Of a DNA stretch of 64,000 nt, positions 53,911-61,432 are shown in pieces (position 1 is the first letter of the stretch; every line of letters starts with the position of its first letter). The DNA is taken from contig JALHOP010000001.1 of the NCBI GenBank assembly GCA_022842935.1, positions 248,001 through 312,000 of the forward strand, read 5' to 3'. Under the pieces are notes generated by a model, which searched no databases, was not told where the DNA came from, and saw only the letters and a program-made list of their open reading frames with translations. Origin of the DNA: Myxococcota bacterium (GTDB lineage: Bacteria; Myxococcota; XYA12-FULL-58-9; JALHOP01). Both the position numbers and the translations under genes were made by a program.

Positions 53911-54693
53911 ATGTTCTCGCGCCTTCACATCGAGCCAGTTGGCGGCGTCGCTGGTGACATGTTGCTCGCGGCGCTCATCGACCTGGGCGCCGACGTCGAT
54001 GTCGTGCGCTCCGCTTTGGCGGGCTTCAATGAGCCGGGCTTGAGCCTTACGGTCGATGAGGTCAGCGTCGCTGGTGAGCGCGCTCTCTATGTCCGCTCGC
54101 TCGTGGGGACGCCCCAGACGCGTTTTCACCAGGCTCAGAAGACACCCCTCGTTGGGGGCTCGGCGCTGCACGCCCATCACTTGTTGGGCGATGTCTTGGG
54201 GCGCGTACGGCGAGTCGGTCTCGACTCGGCGGTCACTGAGCGTGTGACCCACATTTTCAGCCTCTTGGCCGAGGCTGAGGCGGTGGTGCACGGCGGCGAT
54301 GCGGCAACGGTCGGCCTGCACGAGGTTGGTGAGCTCGACTCGATCATGGACGTCGTCGGGATCTCGGTCGCGTTTGCAACCCTCGGGGTCCGCGAGGTCA
54401 CCTGCGCGCCCCTGCCAAGCGGGCACGGTACGGTCATGACCAGCCATGGTGAGCTGACTTGTCCAACACCCGCCGTGAAAGTCATCTGTGACCGCTATGG
54501 TGTTCCCCTTGAACCCGTCGACGTCGCTGGTGAGACGGTGACGCCGACCGGAGCAGCAGTGGTCGCCGCCCTCTGCGATACATTCACGCGTGAGCCGAAA
54601 GGTCTGGGCAGCGCGGCGCGTATCGGTGCCGGAGCCGGCACCAAGCGTTTTCCGGGCCGTGCCAACGTGGTGCGAATCCACGGCTGGCGATGA
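53911..54693 (+). CDS. larC: LarC-like nickel-insertion protein, N-terminal module only
   Basis: 260 aa. LarC puts nickel into the pincer nucleotide cofactor of lactate racemase, using CTP. Family blocks of the N-terminal half are clear: VGGVAGDMLLAALIDLGADV, HHLLGDVLGRVRRVG, LAEAEAVVHGGDA, HEVGELDSIMDVVG, SGHGTVMTSHGEL and GETVTPTGAAVVAAL. It ends at FPGRANVVRIHG, where normal LarC (about 390-420 aa) would continue into the CTP-binding half, sometimes through a programmed frameshift. No such sequence follows, because the next gene overlaps by four bases. No larA, larB or larE is in the window. Confidence 0.85.
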   Translation: MFSRLHIEPVGGVAGDMLLAALIDLGADVDVVRSALAGFNEPGLSLTVDEVSVAGERALYVRSLVGTPQTRFHQAQKTPLVGGSALHAHHLLGDVLGRVRRVGLDSAVTERVTHIFSLLAEAEAVVHGGDAATVGLHEVGELDSIMDVVGISVAFATLGVREVTCAPLPSGHGTVMTSHGELTCPTPAVKVICDRYGVPLEPVDVAGETVTPTGAAVVAALCDTFTREPKGLGSAARIGAGAGTKRFPGRANVVRIHGWR

Positions 54694-56339
54694 GCGACTC
54701 GGGATTTCAGGAGGCGCTGCTCGGCGTGGTCACGGAGCTCGCCGCCAAGCCCGACCTCGGCGACGTTCTCTATTCCGCAGCTCAGCTGATGGAGAAGAGC
54801 TTCCCAGCGTTCCGCGTCTCTATCGTGTTGCTCGATACGGACCTTGGTGTTGGGTACGTCGCTTTGCACGAGCGGCCGATTGACAGCTTGGCGGTGCAGC
54901 TTGCCGACTATCCGGAGCTACGCCACGTCATCCAGACCCGCGAGCCACTGGTCATTCCCGACGTGTTCGGCGACGAGCTTATGCGCGGCGTGCGCGATAA
55001 GCTCGCGCAGGCCGAGAACCCGCATCGCTCGTCTGTGCTCTTTCCGCTGGTTCGCAAAGACGAGGTCGTCGGCGCTCTTTTTTTGCGCAGCCGCGAGATA
55101 CGCCCGACTCTCGACCCACATCTCCTGAACAGCGGTCGACTCATCGCATCCATCGCGGCGCTCGCACTCGGCAACGCTATTGCGCACGACGTCTTGCAAC
55201 GCGAGCAAGAGCGCAGCGATCGTGAGATCGAAGGGCTGAAGCAGTTCTCCGAGCTCTTCGAACAGTCCTACGACGGGATCGTCATCACCGACGTGAGCGG
55301 GGTCATTCGCTACGTCAACGACGCAGCCGCGCGAGTCGTGCAGCGCCGCAAGCAGGATCTCACGGGCACACGATTCGTCTCTCTCTTGAGCGCCCGGTCC
55401 GTGACCCTCGCGGAGAGGGCGTTGCGCGGGGACGCCGTGGGTGACGTTCGCGGCTACGTCGACCTTTTGGTCACGCGTCAAGAGATGACCGAAGCGGTGA
55501 TCTCCGCGGCGATCCGCACGGTCACGAGGCCCGACGGTGTGCTCATCACGTTCCGTGACGTCACAGAGCTTCGCGAGATCGAAAGCGAGCTACGCCAAAC
55601 GAAGGACTTTCTCGAGAACCTCATTCAAAGCTCTGTCGACGCCATCATCGCCGCCGACATCGATGGGCGCGTCATCCTCTTCAATCGAGCGGCCGAGCAG
55701 CTGCTTGGCTACACCGCCCGCGAGGCGGTCGGGCGCATGAACGTGCGCGACATTTACCCGGAAGGCGAGGCGACCGACGTCATGCGTCGGTTGCGTTCCG
55801 AAGGTTACGGGGGACGCGGTCGGCTCGAGCTCATGCGCAAAGAGCTCGTCGAGAAGAGCGGCGAGCTCGTTCCCGTGAACCTTACGGCCGCCATCATCTA
55901 CGAGGACGAGCGCGAAATCGCGACGGTAGGGATCTTTACGGACCTGCGCGAGCGCGTGCGGATGGAAGAGAAGCTCAGCCAGGTGCAGAAGAAGCTCCAG
56001 ATGACCGAGCGCCAGTCGGTCGCTATCGAGCTAGCGGGAGCCGCGGCGCACGAGCTCAATCAGCCGCTGACGTCCATCATGGGCTATGCGGAGATGCTCA
56101 AGGCGCGGGTGCCGGTCGCCGACAAGAATCGTAAGGCTGTCGAAGTGATAAGTCGCGAGACCGAACGCATGGCAGGTATTGTCCGCAAAATCGGACAGAT
56201 CACCTCCTACAAGACCCAGAGCTACGTTGGCGCGTCGCAGATCATGGATTTCGAGGAGACGGCTGGAAGAGCGCGCCGCGCCACCGGGCAACAGGCCCTT
56301 GTTCAAGTGACCGAGCCAACGCCCAGCGACGACGAGTGA
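54690..56339 (+). CDS. GAF-PAS-PAS protein ending in a histidine-kinase DHp domain without ATPase
   Basis: 549 aa. The GAF domain (about 10-165) is followed by a PAS domain (about 180-290; FEQSYDGIVITDVSGVIRYV), a second PAS (about 305-420; SVDAIIAADIDGRVILFNRA), a coiled coil and a DHp helix pair with His454 in AAAHELNQPLTSIMGYAEML. The H-box and second helix are intact. The protein then stops about 95 residues later with no N, G1 or G2 box, so it cannot bind ATP itself. It could be phosphorylated by another kinase or regulate one. Its ATG overlaps the larC stop. Confidence 0.88.
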   Translation: MSDSGFQEALLGVVTELAAKPDLGDVLYSAAQLMEKSFPAFRVSIVLLDTDLGVGYVALHERPIDSLAVQLADYPELRHVIQTREPLVIPDVFGDELMRGVRDKLAQAENPHRSSVLFPLVRKDEVVGALFLRSREIRPTLDPHLLNSGRLIASIAALALGNAIAHDVLQREQERSDREIEGLKQFSELFEQSYDGIVITDVSGVIRYVNDAAARVVQRRKQDLTGTRFVSLLSARSVTLAERALRGDAVGDVRGYVDLLVTRQEMTEAVISAAIRTVTRPDGVLITFRDVTELREIESELRQTKDFLENLIQSSVDAIIAADIDGRVILFNRAAEQLLGYTAREAVGRMNVRDIYPEGEATDVMRRLRSEGYGGRGRLELMRKELVEKSGELVPVNLTAAIIYEDEREIATVGIFTDLRERVRMEEKLSQVQKKLQMTERQSVAIELAGAAAHELNQPLTSIMGYAEMLKARVPVADKNRKAVEVISRETERMAGIVRKIGQITSYKTQSYVGASQIMDFEETAGRARRATGQQALVQVTEPTPSDDE

Positions 56340-56365
56340 GCCCAGCGACGCGAAGTCCGCTGCTT

Positions 56366-56392
56366 GCGGCGCGCAGGCCCATGCCGCGCCGC
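56366..56392. terminator. Hairpin between convergent genes
   Basis: GCGGCGCG (56366-56373) pairs with CGCGCCGC (56385-56392) around an 11-base loop. It lies between the ends of the GAF/PAS gene and the GNAT-like gene and could end transcription from both sides. No T tract is present on either strand. Confidence 0.4.
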
Positions 56393-57132
56393 TAGCCGAA
56401 TGGCAACCAACCCACGAACTCGGGCGGGGTGCGAGGCTTCCACTGCGCGGCGTATGTAGCTTGCGCCTCCGGCGACAGGCGTGACCACCAGCGATGCCAC
56501 ATCATGCTGTACCACTCGCCGTCGCCCATACGCCAAGCGATGGAGCGGCGCGGGATAGCAGGGTACTTCGCCCAGGGTGGCATGAGTGTTTGGTTCTGTG
56601 CACTGAGCTCGCGAGCGATGTCGTCGTCGAGCCGGGACTCCGTTGCTCTATTGTCAGCAAGCTGGATGCTCAGAAGATGGGGTGCGCCGCCTGCAAGGGC
56701 TTCGCGGACGATGGTCGGCGCCTGCTGGACGGCGCTGAAGCCGCAGCCAGGGAGGTATGCAGACTCCTCCGCGATAGCGAACACGGTGTGAGTCGCTTGG
56801 ACGCGAGCCAGTGCGACGCGGTCGGCAATCAACATGGAAGCTACCGCCGCATCGGCATCGCCGTCGTGCTCGATACGCAAGAGCGAGAAGCCACCAATCT
56901 CTTCTAGAGTCGCGCGACCGACGACATGACCCGCGCGACGGGCAACGACCGTGAACGGCAGGTCTTCAGGGCCGATGGCGACGTCCTCGGCAACCCGAGG
57001 GCGTCCTCGAGCATGCCCAATCGCGCCTCGGCGTGAAGCCTGACTGCGCGTTTGGCATGTCGGGCCGCATCGAAGGGACCATACGAACCGCCAGTCTCCG
57101 GCTCGTCGATATCCCACCGCAAGAGTGGGCAC
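56392..57132 (-). CDS. GNAT-like acetyltransferase, apparently frameshifted from the ArsC-like part
   Basis: The protein-like sequence begins near 57003 (VAEDVAIGPEDLPFTVVARR) and runs to 56392. It has an acetyltransferase-like core with VVGRATLEEIGGFSLLRIEH, ALARVQATHTVFAIAEESA and YLPGCGFSAVQQA, similar to ArsN-type GNATs found beside arsenate genes. The Gln/Arg-x2-Gly-x-Gly/Ala CoA loop is not recognisable. An extra C-terminal part (AIPRRSIAWRMGDGEWYS) is rich in Trp. No start codon with ribosome-binding site exists near the real beginning; codons from 57132 to about 57003 lie in the wrong frame of the ArsC-like gene. It is probably the second half of a fusion broken by a missing base. Confidence 0.5.
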   Translation of the reverse strand: MPTLAVGYRRAGDWRFVWSLRCGPTCQTRSQASRRGAIGHARGRPRVAEDVAIGPEDLPFTVVARRAGHVVGRATLEEIGGFSLLRIEHDGDADAAVASMLIADRVALARVQATHTVFAIAEESAYLPGCGFSAVQQAPTIVREALAGGAPHLLSIQLADNRATESRLDDDIARELSAQNQTLMPPWAKYPAIPRRSIAWRMGDGEWYSMMWHRWWSRLSPEAQATYAAQWKPRTPPEFVGWLPFG

Positions 57133-57323
57133 GGCGCCGTCAAAAGGGGTGCGTCCATGCCGAGCACGACGACGAGGTCCGCCTCGGGAAGCCTCTGCGC
57201 CGCGTCGACTTGTCGCACGTCGACGATGAAGGCACCGAGAGCGCTCTCACGAACGAGGTCCGCCGCGATCTGTGCTCGGACCGAAGTCTGAGCGGAGACG
57301 AACAACAATCGTTTGGTCATCAT
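56904..57323 (-). CDS. ArsC/low-molecular-weight phosphatase-like protein lacking its catalytic Cys
   Basis: 139 aa as read. The start MTKRLLFVSAQTSVRAQIAA aligns with the phosphate loop of arsenate reductases and LMW tyrosine phosphatases (C-x5-R). Here Ser10 replaces the nucleophilic Cys while Arg16 is kept. The later block ADLVVVLGMDAPLLTAPCPL and WDIDEPETGGSYGPFDAARH fits ArsC. Catalysis is therefore unlikely. Similarity ends at EDALGLPR near 56995, where the other frame continues with the GNAT-like protein, so the last 25 residues are probably not native. Confidence 0.55.
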   Translation of the reverse strand: MMTKRLLFVSAQTSVRAQIAADLVRESALGAFIVDVRQVDAAQRLPEADLVVVLGMDAPLLTAPCPLLRWDIDEPETGGSYGPFDAARHAKRAVRLHAEARLGMLEDALGLPRTSPSALKTCRSRSLPVARVMSSVARL

Positions 57324-57477
57324 GCGGCCAAGGCAACACGTGTTTGCCTCGTGTCGCTCAAGCGTGCGCCTGAAAACGACTGAAGGCACCCGAGCGGCGG
57401 AAATATCCACCCCCGGCTCAGTCAGCCCCCGAGGGGGGCCGGAACCGGAGGGGTGTCAGCACGGACGAACCGTAGCC

Positions 57478-58443
57478 CTAGCGCGACTGCTTGATCTTCT
57501 CGATCAGCTGCGGGACTTCGACCGTGATGTCTCCAACGAGGCCATAGTCAGCGACGGTGAAGATCGGCGCTTCTGGATCCTTGTTGATGGCCACGATGGT
57601 CTTCGAGCTCTTCATACCCGCGAGGTGCTGGATGGCACCGCTGATACCGAGCGCGATGTAGAGATTCGGGGCGACGATCTTTCCGGTCTGACCGATCTGC
57701 AGATCGTTCGGCACCCAACCGGCGTCGCAAATCGCGCGGCTCGCACCAATGCCTGCGCCCAAGGAGTCCGCCAGCTGCTCGACGATCTTGAAGCCCTCCG
57801 CGCTCTTCACGCCGCGGCCGCCGGAGACGACGATGTCCGCGGTGGTGGCGTCTGGACGGGTGCTCTTGACCTCTTTGCGGCCTACGAACTTTGCCTTCAT
57901 GGCGCCGGCATCGACGGCGATGTCGAGCTTTTCGGTGGCCGTGGTTGCACCGCCCTTTGCCGGGGCGTCGAACTCCGCGACACGCACGCTGCACACCTTG
58001 ATGTTGCTGGTGAGCTCGACGGTTGCGGTAACGTTTCCTGCCCACATCGGGCGCTTGAAGGTCTTCGCGTCGACGACAGCCGTGACGTCGCTCGCCATCG
58101 CGGCGTCGAGGCGAGCCGCGACGCGTGGCAAGAGATCTTTGGTGGTCGATGTCGCAGCACCCGCGACGATGGACGCGTTGCACGCCTTGGCTGCGGTCAC
58201 GACCGCTGGCGTGCAGGCTTCGACCAGGTAGTTCTCGAAGGCGGCGCCCTCGACGACGTAGGTCTTGGCCGCGCCGTAGCCCGCTACTTCGCTCGCAGCG
58301 GCGGAGGCGCCGGGGCCGATGATCAAGAAATGAACCTGGCCGCCGCTCTTCTGAGCGACCTGCTGACCGAAGGTGATGCCGGCGAGAGTCGCCTTCTTGG
58401 GCTTACCGCCAGCTTGCTCGACGATGATGAGAACGTTCGACAT
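57478..58443 (-). CDS. etfA: Electron transfer flavoprotein alpha subunit
   Basis: 321 aa FAD-binding subunit. EtfAB carries electrons from acyl-CoA and other dehydrogenases to the quinone pool. The C-terminal FAD domain is diagnostic: [53 protein letters not shown] and [19 protein letters not shown]. The N-terminal domain starts [12 protein letters not shown]. It follows etfB by two bases, one transcription unit. Confidence 0.97.
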   Translation of the reverse strand: MSNVLIIVEQAGGKPKKATLAGITFGQQVAQKSGGQVHFLIIGPGASAAASEVAGYGAAKTYVVEGAAFENYLVEACTPAVVTAAKACNASIVAGAATSTTKDLLPRVAARLDAAMASDVTAVVDAKTFKRPMWAGNVTATVELTSNIKVCSVRVAEFDAPAKGGATTATEKLDIAVDAGAMKAKFVGRKEVKSTRPDATTADIVVSGGRGVKSAEGFKIVEQLADSLGAGIGASRAICDAGWVPNDLQIGQTGKIVAPNLYIALGISGAIQHLAGMKSSKTIVAINKDPEAPIFTVADYGLVGDITVEVPQLIEKIKQSR

Positions 58444-58445
58444 GA

Positions 58446-59240
58446 TCAGATCACCTTCGCTTCGTTGTGGAGCTTGTCGAAGAGAGTCGCGACGTCCGGT
58501 ACCTTGATGCCGGCTTTGCGTTCCTTCGGAGGCTCGAGCTTGACGACTTTCACGCGCGCCTCTGCGCCCGGGACGAGCTCAGCGAGCTTCATCTCCTGCA
58601 GCGGCTTCTTTTTGGCCTTCATGATGCCGGGCAGCGACGCATAGCGCGGCAGGTTCAAGCGTAACTCGGTCGTGACGATGCACGGCATGGCGAGGGAGAG
58701 GGTTTCGAGACCACCATCGACCTCGCGCACGACCTCGCAACGTCCGTTTGCGATTTTCAGGGCCGGCTGCTTGCTCTTCTCGGCGTCGGACTCGAGGCTG
58801 TCTTCCTTCGAGGCGAAGGTACCCTGACCCCAGCCAAGCAGCTCGGCGAGCATCGCGCCGACCTGACCCTGGTCGTCGTCGATGGCTTGTTTGCCGAGGA
58901 TGACAAGATCGGGCTTCTCGGCCTCGATCACCTTCTTGAACGCCTTGGCGGCCATCATCGGATCGACGTTGCCGTCAGCAAGGACATGGACGCCGCGGTC
59001 GGCCCCCATGGCGAGGGCGGTGCGTAGCTGCTGTTGGGCGTCGGCGACGCCGATCGTCGTGACAACCACCTCTCCGCTGCCGGCCGCATCGCGCACGCGG
59101 AGCGCCTCTTCGACGGCAATTTCGTCGAATGGGTTCACCACGTACTTCATCTGGTCAGTGACGATCCCCGACCCGTCAGGCTTGACCTTGATTTTGACTT
59201 CGTAATCTTCGACGCGCTTGACGGTGACTAGAATCTTCAC
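58446..59240 (-). CDS. etfB: Electron transfer flavoprotein beta subunit
   Basis: 264 aa. The beta subunit binds AMP and completes the ETF heterodimer. Conserved parts are MKILVTVKRVEDYEVKIKVK, MKYVVNPFDEIAVEEALRVRD, the nucleotide region ALAMGADRGVHVL, and PDLVILGKQAIDDDQGQVGA. The recognition loop LPRYASLPGIMKAKKKPLQE matches the segment that docks partner dehydrogenases. GTG start at 59240 with GGAAGGT upstream. First gene of etfBA. Confidence 0.97.
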   Translation of the reverse strand: MKILVTVKRVEDYEVKIKVKPDGSGIVTDQMKYVVNPFDEIAVEEALRVRDAAGSGEVVVTTIGVADAQQQLRTALAMGADRGVHVLADGNVDPMMAAKAFKKVIEAEKPDLVILGKQAIDDDQGQVGAMLAELLGWGQGTFASKEDSLESDAEKSKQPALKIANGRCEVVREVDGGLETLSLAMPCIVTTELRLNLPRYASLPGIMKAKKKPLQEMKLAELVPGAEARVKVVKLEPPKERKAGIKVPDVATLFDKLHNEAKVI

Positions 59241-59301
59241 GGTGACTTACCTTCCGCGATAGCAGACGTGCCGAACCGCGAACCAGCGGGGCGGCTCGCG
59301 G

Positions 59302-59330
59302 AAACTATGAAGGACAATGCAGTGTGTCAA
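59302..59330 (-). promoter_or_regulatory. Sigma70-type promoter of etfBA
   Basis: On the minus strand a perfect TTGACA (59330-59325) is followed after 17 bases by TAGTTT (59307-59302). The transcript would start near 59295, giving a 55-base leader before the GTG of etfB. The -35 is perfect and the -10 weak. Confidence 0.6.
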
Positions 59331-59515
59331 GCGGGGGGAGCCGCCTATCGTTCGGGCGTCACGATCGGCGTCCCTGTCGAATTCGTAGGGCGGTCGACGA
59401 ACGCGTGGGTGCGCTTAGCCCAAGGGCTTGGCGGGGCTTGCGCTGCCAAGTCACGGTGTTCTAACGAAGCCAGGACATGCCGCGTTCGCGCGCGTGTGAC
59501 GAAGGGGGGGCGACG

Positions 59516-59728
59516 ATGCGTTTGCGACTGTTGGCCGGGGCGGTCGTGGTCTGCGCAGGCATGGGTTTGGCCGCAGCGTCGTGCGGTGACGACGACGAAG
59601 GTGGCTGTGAGGGCGAAATCTTGGGATCCTGCAGCGATTGCGAGTGTCCCTCCGGGCAACAGACCCGGTGCACCGCTTATCCTGAGGGTGACCAGAGCTC
59701 GCGCGAGCGCTGTTGCGTTTGCGAGTGA
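59516..59728 (+). CDS. Small cysteine-rich lipoprotein
   Basis: 70 aa. The signal peptide ends LAAASC, giving a lipidated Cys20 or so, then an acidic DDDEGG stretch and eight further Cys in the last 42 residues (CSDCECPSGQQTRC and RCCVCE). It is probably a small disulfide-rich surface protein; no family was recognised. A strong GAAGGGGGGG site precedes ATG 59516. The next gene overlaps its stop. Confidence 0.65.
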   Translation: MRLRLLAGAVVVCAGMGLAAASCGDDDEGGCEGEILGSCSDCECPSGQQTRCTAYPEGDQSSRERCCVCE

Positions 59729-60036
59729 CGGGGCGAGGGTGGGTGCTCCTCGTAGCACTCTCGACGCTCCGATGCGGCGGGCCGAGCAGCGCTGACGTGA
59801 CGGCTGACTGCCAGGCCGGATGTGCGACGCGTGCGTCTTGCGGACGCGGCGGGACCGGCTGCGACGAGCGATGTGTGGACGCCGTATTCGCCGCTTTCGA
59901 GGTCGGGTGCCAAGACACCGCTGCCGATTATTTCGCCTGCGTGGCTCGCGACACCGAATGCGGGTCGGGCGCGTGTGATGGTTTCGAGCGCGCCTACGCG
60001 GACTGCTACTGTGCGGGACGCCCGTGTGACGCGTAG
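59725..60036 (+). CDS. Small cysteine-rich secreted protein
   Basis: 103 aa from GTG 59725, whose GTGA overlaps the stop of the preceding gene; other starts 6-12 bases upstream are possible. A signal peptide (WVLLVALSTL) is followed by Cys, but the lipobox is poor. Eleven or so Cys occur in a compact domain (CQAGCATRASCGRGGTGCDE and CYCAGRPCDA), spaced as in helical disulfide-rich proteins. Function unknown. Coupled with the lipoprotein before it. Confidence 0.6.
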   Translation: MTGRGWVLLVALSTLRCGGPSSADVTADCQAGCATRASCGRGGTGCDERCVDAVFAAFEVGCQDTAADYFACVARDTECGSGACDGFERAYADCYCAGRPCDA

Positions 60037-60037
60037 C

Positions 60038-60661
60038 TTACGGACTTCGCGCCCCGACGAAGTCGAGTCGATACAGCGCGTCCTGTGCGACCGTCGACCC
60101 TGAGTCGTGCTCGAGGGCGGTCGAATAGGCGTAGTCCGCGTCGTCGAGATCACCTTCGTCCTCGAGCAGCTTCCCGAAGGCGACCCACGCGTCGGCCGAC
60201 GTCGCGTTCTTCTGCAACGTGGCCCACGCCCGGTGAAGCTCCCCGGTCGTAGGGACCGGCTCGCTGAAGAGAAACAACGGGCAGGAGAGCGGCAGGTCGG
60301 TGGTCACCGTCTTGCTATACACGCCACGGACCGATGCCTTGAGCTGCTTGAGCAGATGGGTGTGATGCTTGAGCGCGATGTTCATGCCGACGCCATTCGA
60401 TTTGATGGGCGCGCGGTCCGCCGAGGAGCACAGACCCAGAACGACGATGTGGAGCCCGGGGTTCAGGCCCTTCATGGACTCGGACGGCAGTACGCGGGGA
60501 TATCCGGGGGCGAGGCGCACGCTGCTCGCGAGCTTGAGTTGGGTGAGCTTCTGCTCGGCCTCCGTCTTCGTCTTGGCGCCGTCGGCGATGACGACGCGCG
60601 CATCCGCGCCGTAGCCAATCGAGCAGGACAGCATGCAAGCAACGAGAATTGGTGTGCGCAT
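60038..60661 (-). CDS. Secreted hypothetical protein
   Basis: 207 aa with a signal peptide (LVACMLSCSIGYGADA). The middle contains VIADGAKTKTEAEQKLTQLK, a short SPOR/TolB-like beta-alpha unit, and LHIVVLGLCSSADRAPIKSN. The C-terminal 60 residues look like one TPR pair (SADAWVAFGKLLEDEGDLDD). Not assigned to a known family. It directly follows rpe, with adjacent stop and start, so it is co-transcribed. Confidence 0.7.
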   Translation of the reverse strand: MRTPILVACMLSCSIGYGADARVVIADGAKTKTEAEQKLTQLKLASSVRLAPGYPRVLPSESMKGLNPGLHIVVLGLCSSADRAPIKSNGVGMNIALKHHTHLLKQLKASVRGVYSKTVTTDLPLSCPLFLFSEPVPTTGELHRAWATLQKNATSADAWVAFGKLLEDEGDLDDADYAYSTALEHDSGSTVAQDALYRLDFVGARSP

Positions 60662-61363
60662 CTAGGCGAGTTGCCTCGGCGATGCGACCGCGGTCGCATC
60701 GGCACCATCGGCGGCCTTGCGCATGGCGCCGATCACCGCCGCATAGTCGTGTCCAAAGATGGCCGAGCCTGCCACGAAAGCGCTTGCCCCGACCGCGGCG
60801 ACGCGAGCCGCGTTCTTCGCGTCGATACCGCCGTCGACCGCGATGCGCAGCTTCAAGCCGCGCGCGTCAACCAGATCGCGGAGCGCCTCGATCTTCGGCA
60901 ACATCTCCGCGATGAAGGACTGGCCGCCAAAGCCGGGGTTTACCGTCATCACCAGGACCTGGTCGACCATGTGCAAGACATGAATGATGCTCGACAGGGT
61001 GCTCGACGGATTCAGCACCACACCGGGTGAGCAGCCGAGCTCACGGATGCGCGTCAGCGTGCGGTGCAAGTGAACGCTCGCTTCGGGATGCACGAGCAAG
61101 TGGTTGGCGCCGGCCTCAGCGTATTGAGCAATCGACTCTTCAGGCTTTTCGACCATCAAATGGACGTCGAACGGTAGCTTCGTCGCCTTGCGCAACGCCT
61201 TGATGACCGGCGGGCCAAAGGTGAGGTTCGGCACGAAATGTCCGTCCATCACGTCGAGGTGGATCCAATCGGCGCCGGCTTTCTCGACCGCTGCGATCTC
61301 TTCGCCCAGGCGGGTGAAGTCGGCGGATAGGACGGACGGAGCAATGATTGCTTTGGGGCGCAT
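60662..61363 (-). CDS. rpe: Ribulose-phosphate 3-epimerase
   Basis: 233 aa TIM-barrel enzyme that interconverts ribulose-5-phosphate and xylulose-5-phosphate in the pentose phosphate pathway. Markers are IIAPSVLSADFTRLGEEI, the metal site HLDVMDGHFVPNLTFGP, FDVHLMVEKP, VMTVNPGFGGQSF and the catalytic and phosphate region IAVDGGIDAKNAA followed by VAGSAIFG. ATG 61363 is used; a GTG two codons upstream (61369) is an alternative. Confidence 0.97.
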   Translation of the reverse strand: MRPKAIIAPSVLSADFTRLGEEIAAVEKAGADWIHLDVMDGHFVPNLTFGPPVIKALRKATKLPFDVHLMVEKPEESIAQYAEAGANHLLVHPEASVHLHRTLTRIRELGCSPGVVLNPSSTLSSIIHVLHMVDQVLVMTVNPGFGGQSFIAEMLPKIEALRDLVDARGLKLRIAVDGGIDAKNAARVAAVGASAFVAGSAIFGHDYAAVIGAMRKAADGADATAVASPRQLA

Positions 61364-61393
61364 GCGCACTCGTCTTGCGCGGCGTTTCGCATC

Positions 61394-61415
61394 GTCGCGG
61401 CTCGCTGGCCGCGAC
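61394..61415 (-). terminator. Hairpin between the cNMP-domain gene and rpe
   Basis: GTCGCGGC (61394-61401) pairs perfectly with GCCGCGAC (61408-61415) around a six-base loop. On the minus strand it lies 18 bases past the stop of the gene at 61433. No T tract follows, so it may only attenuate. Confidence 0.45.
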
Positions 61416-61432
61416 TGGCACCGGCTCAGTGA

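Noticed and set aside
60107-61030. Plus-strand frame opposite the secreted hypothetical gene and rpe
   Set aside because: It is the antisense of rpe and its neighbour, Arg/His/Asp-rich, with no signal of coding.
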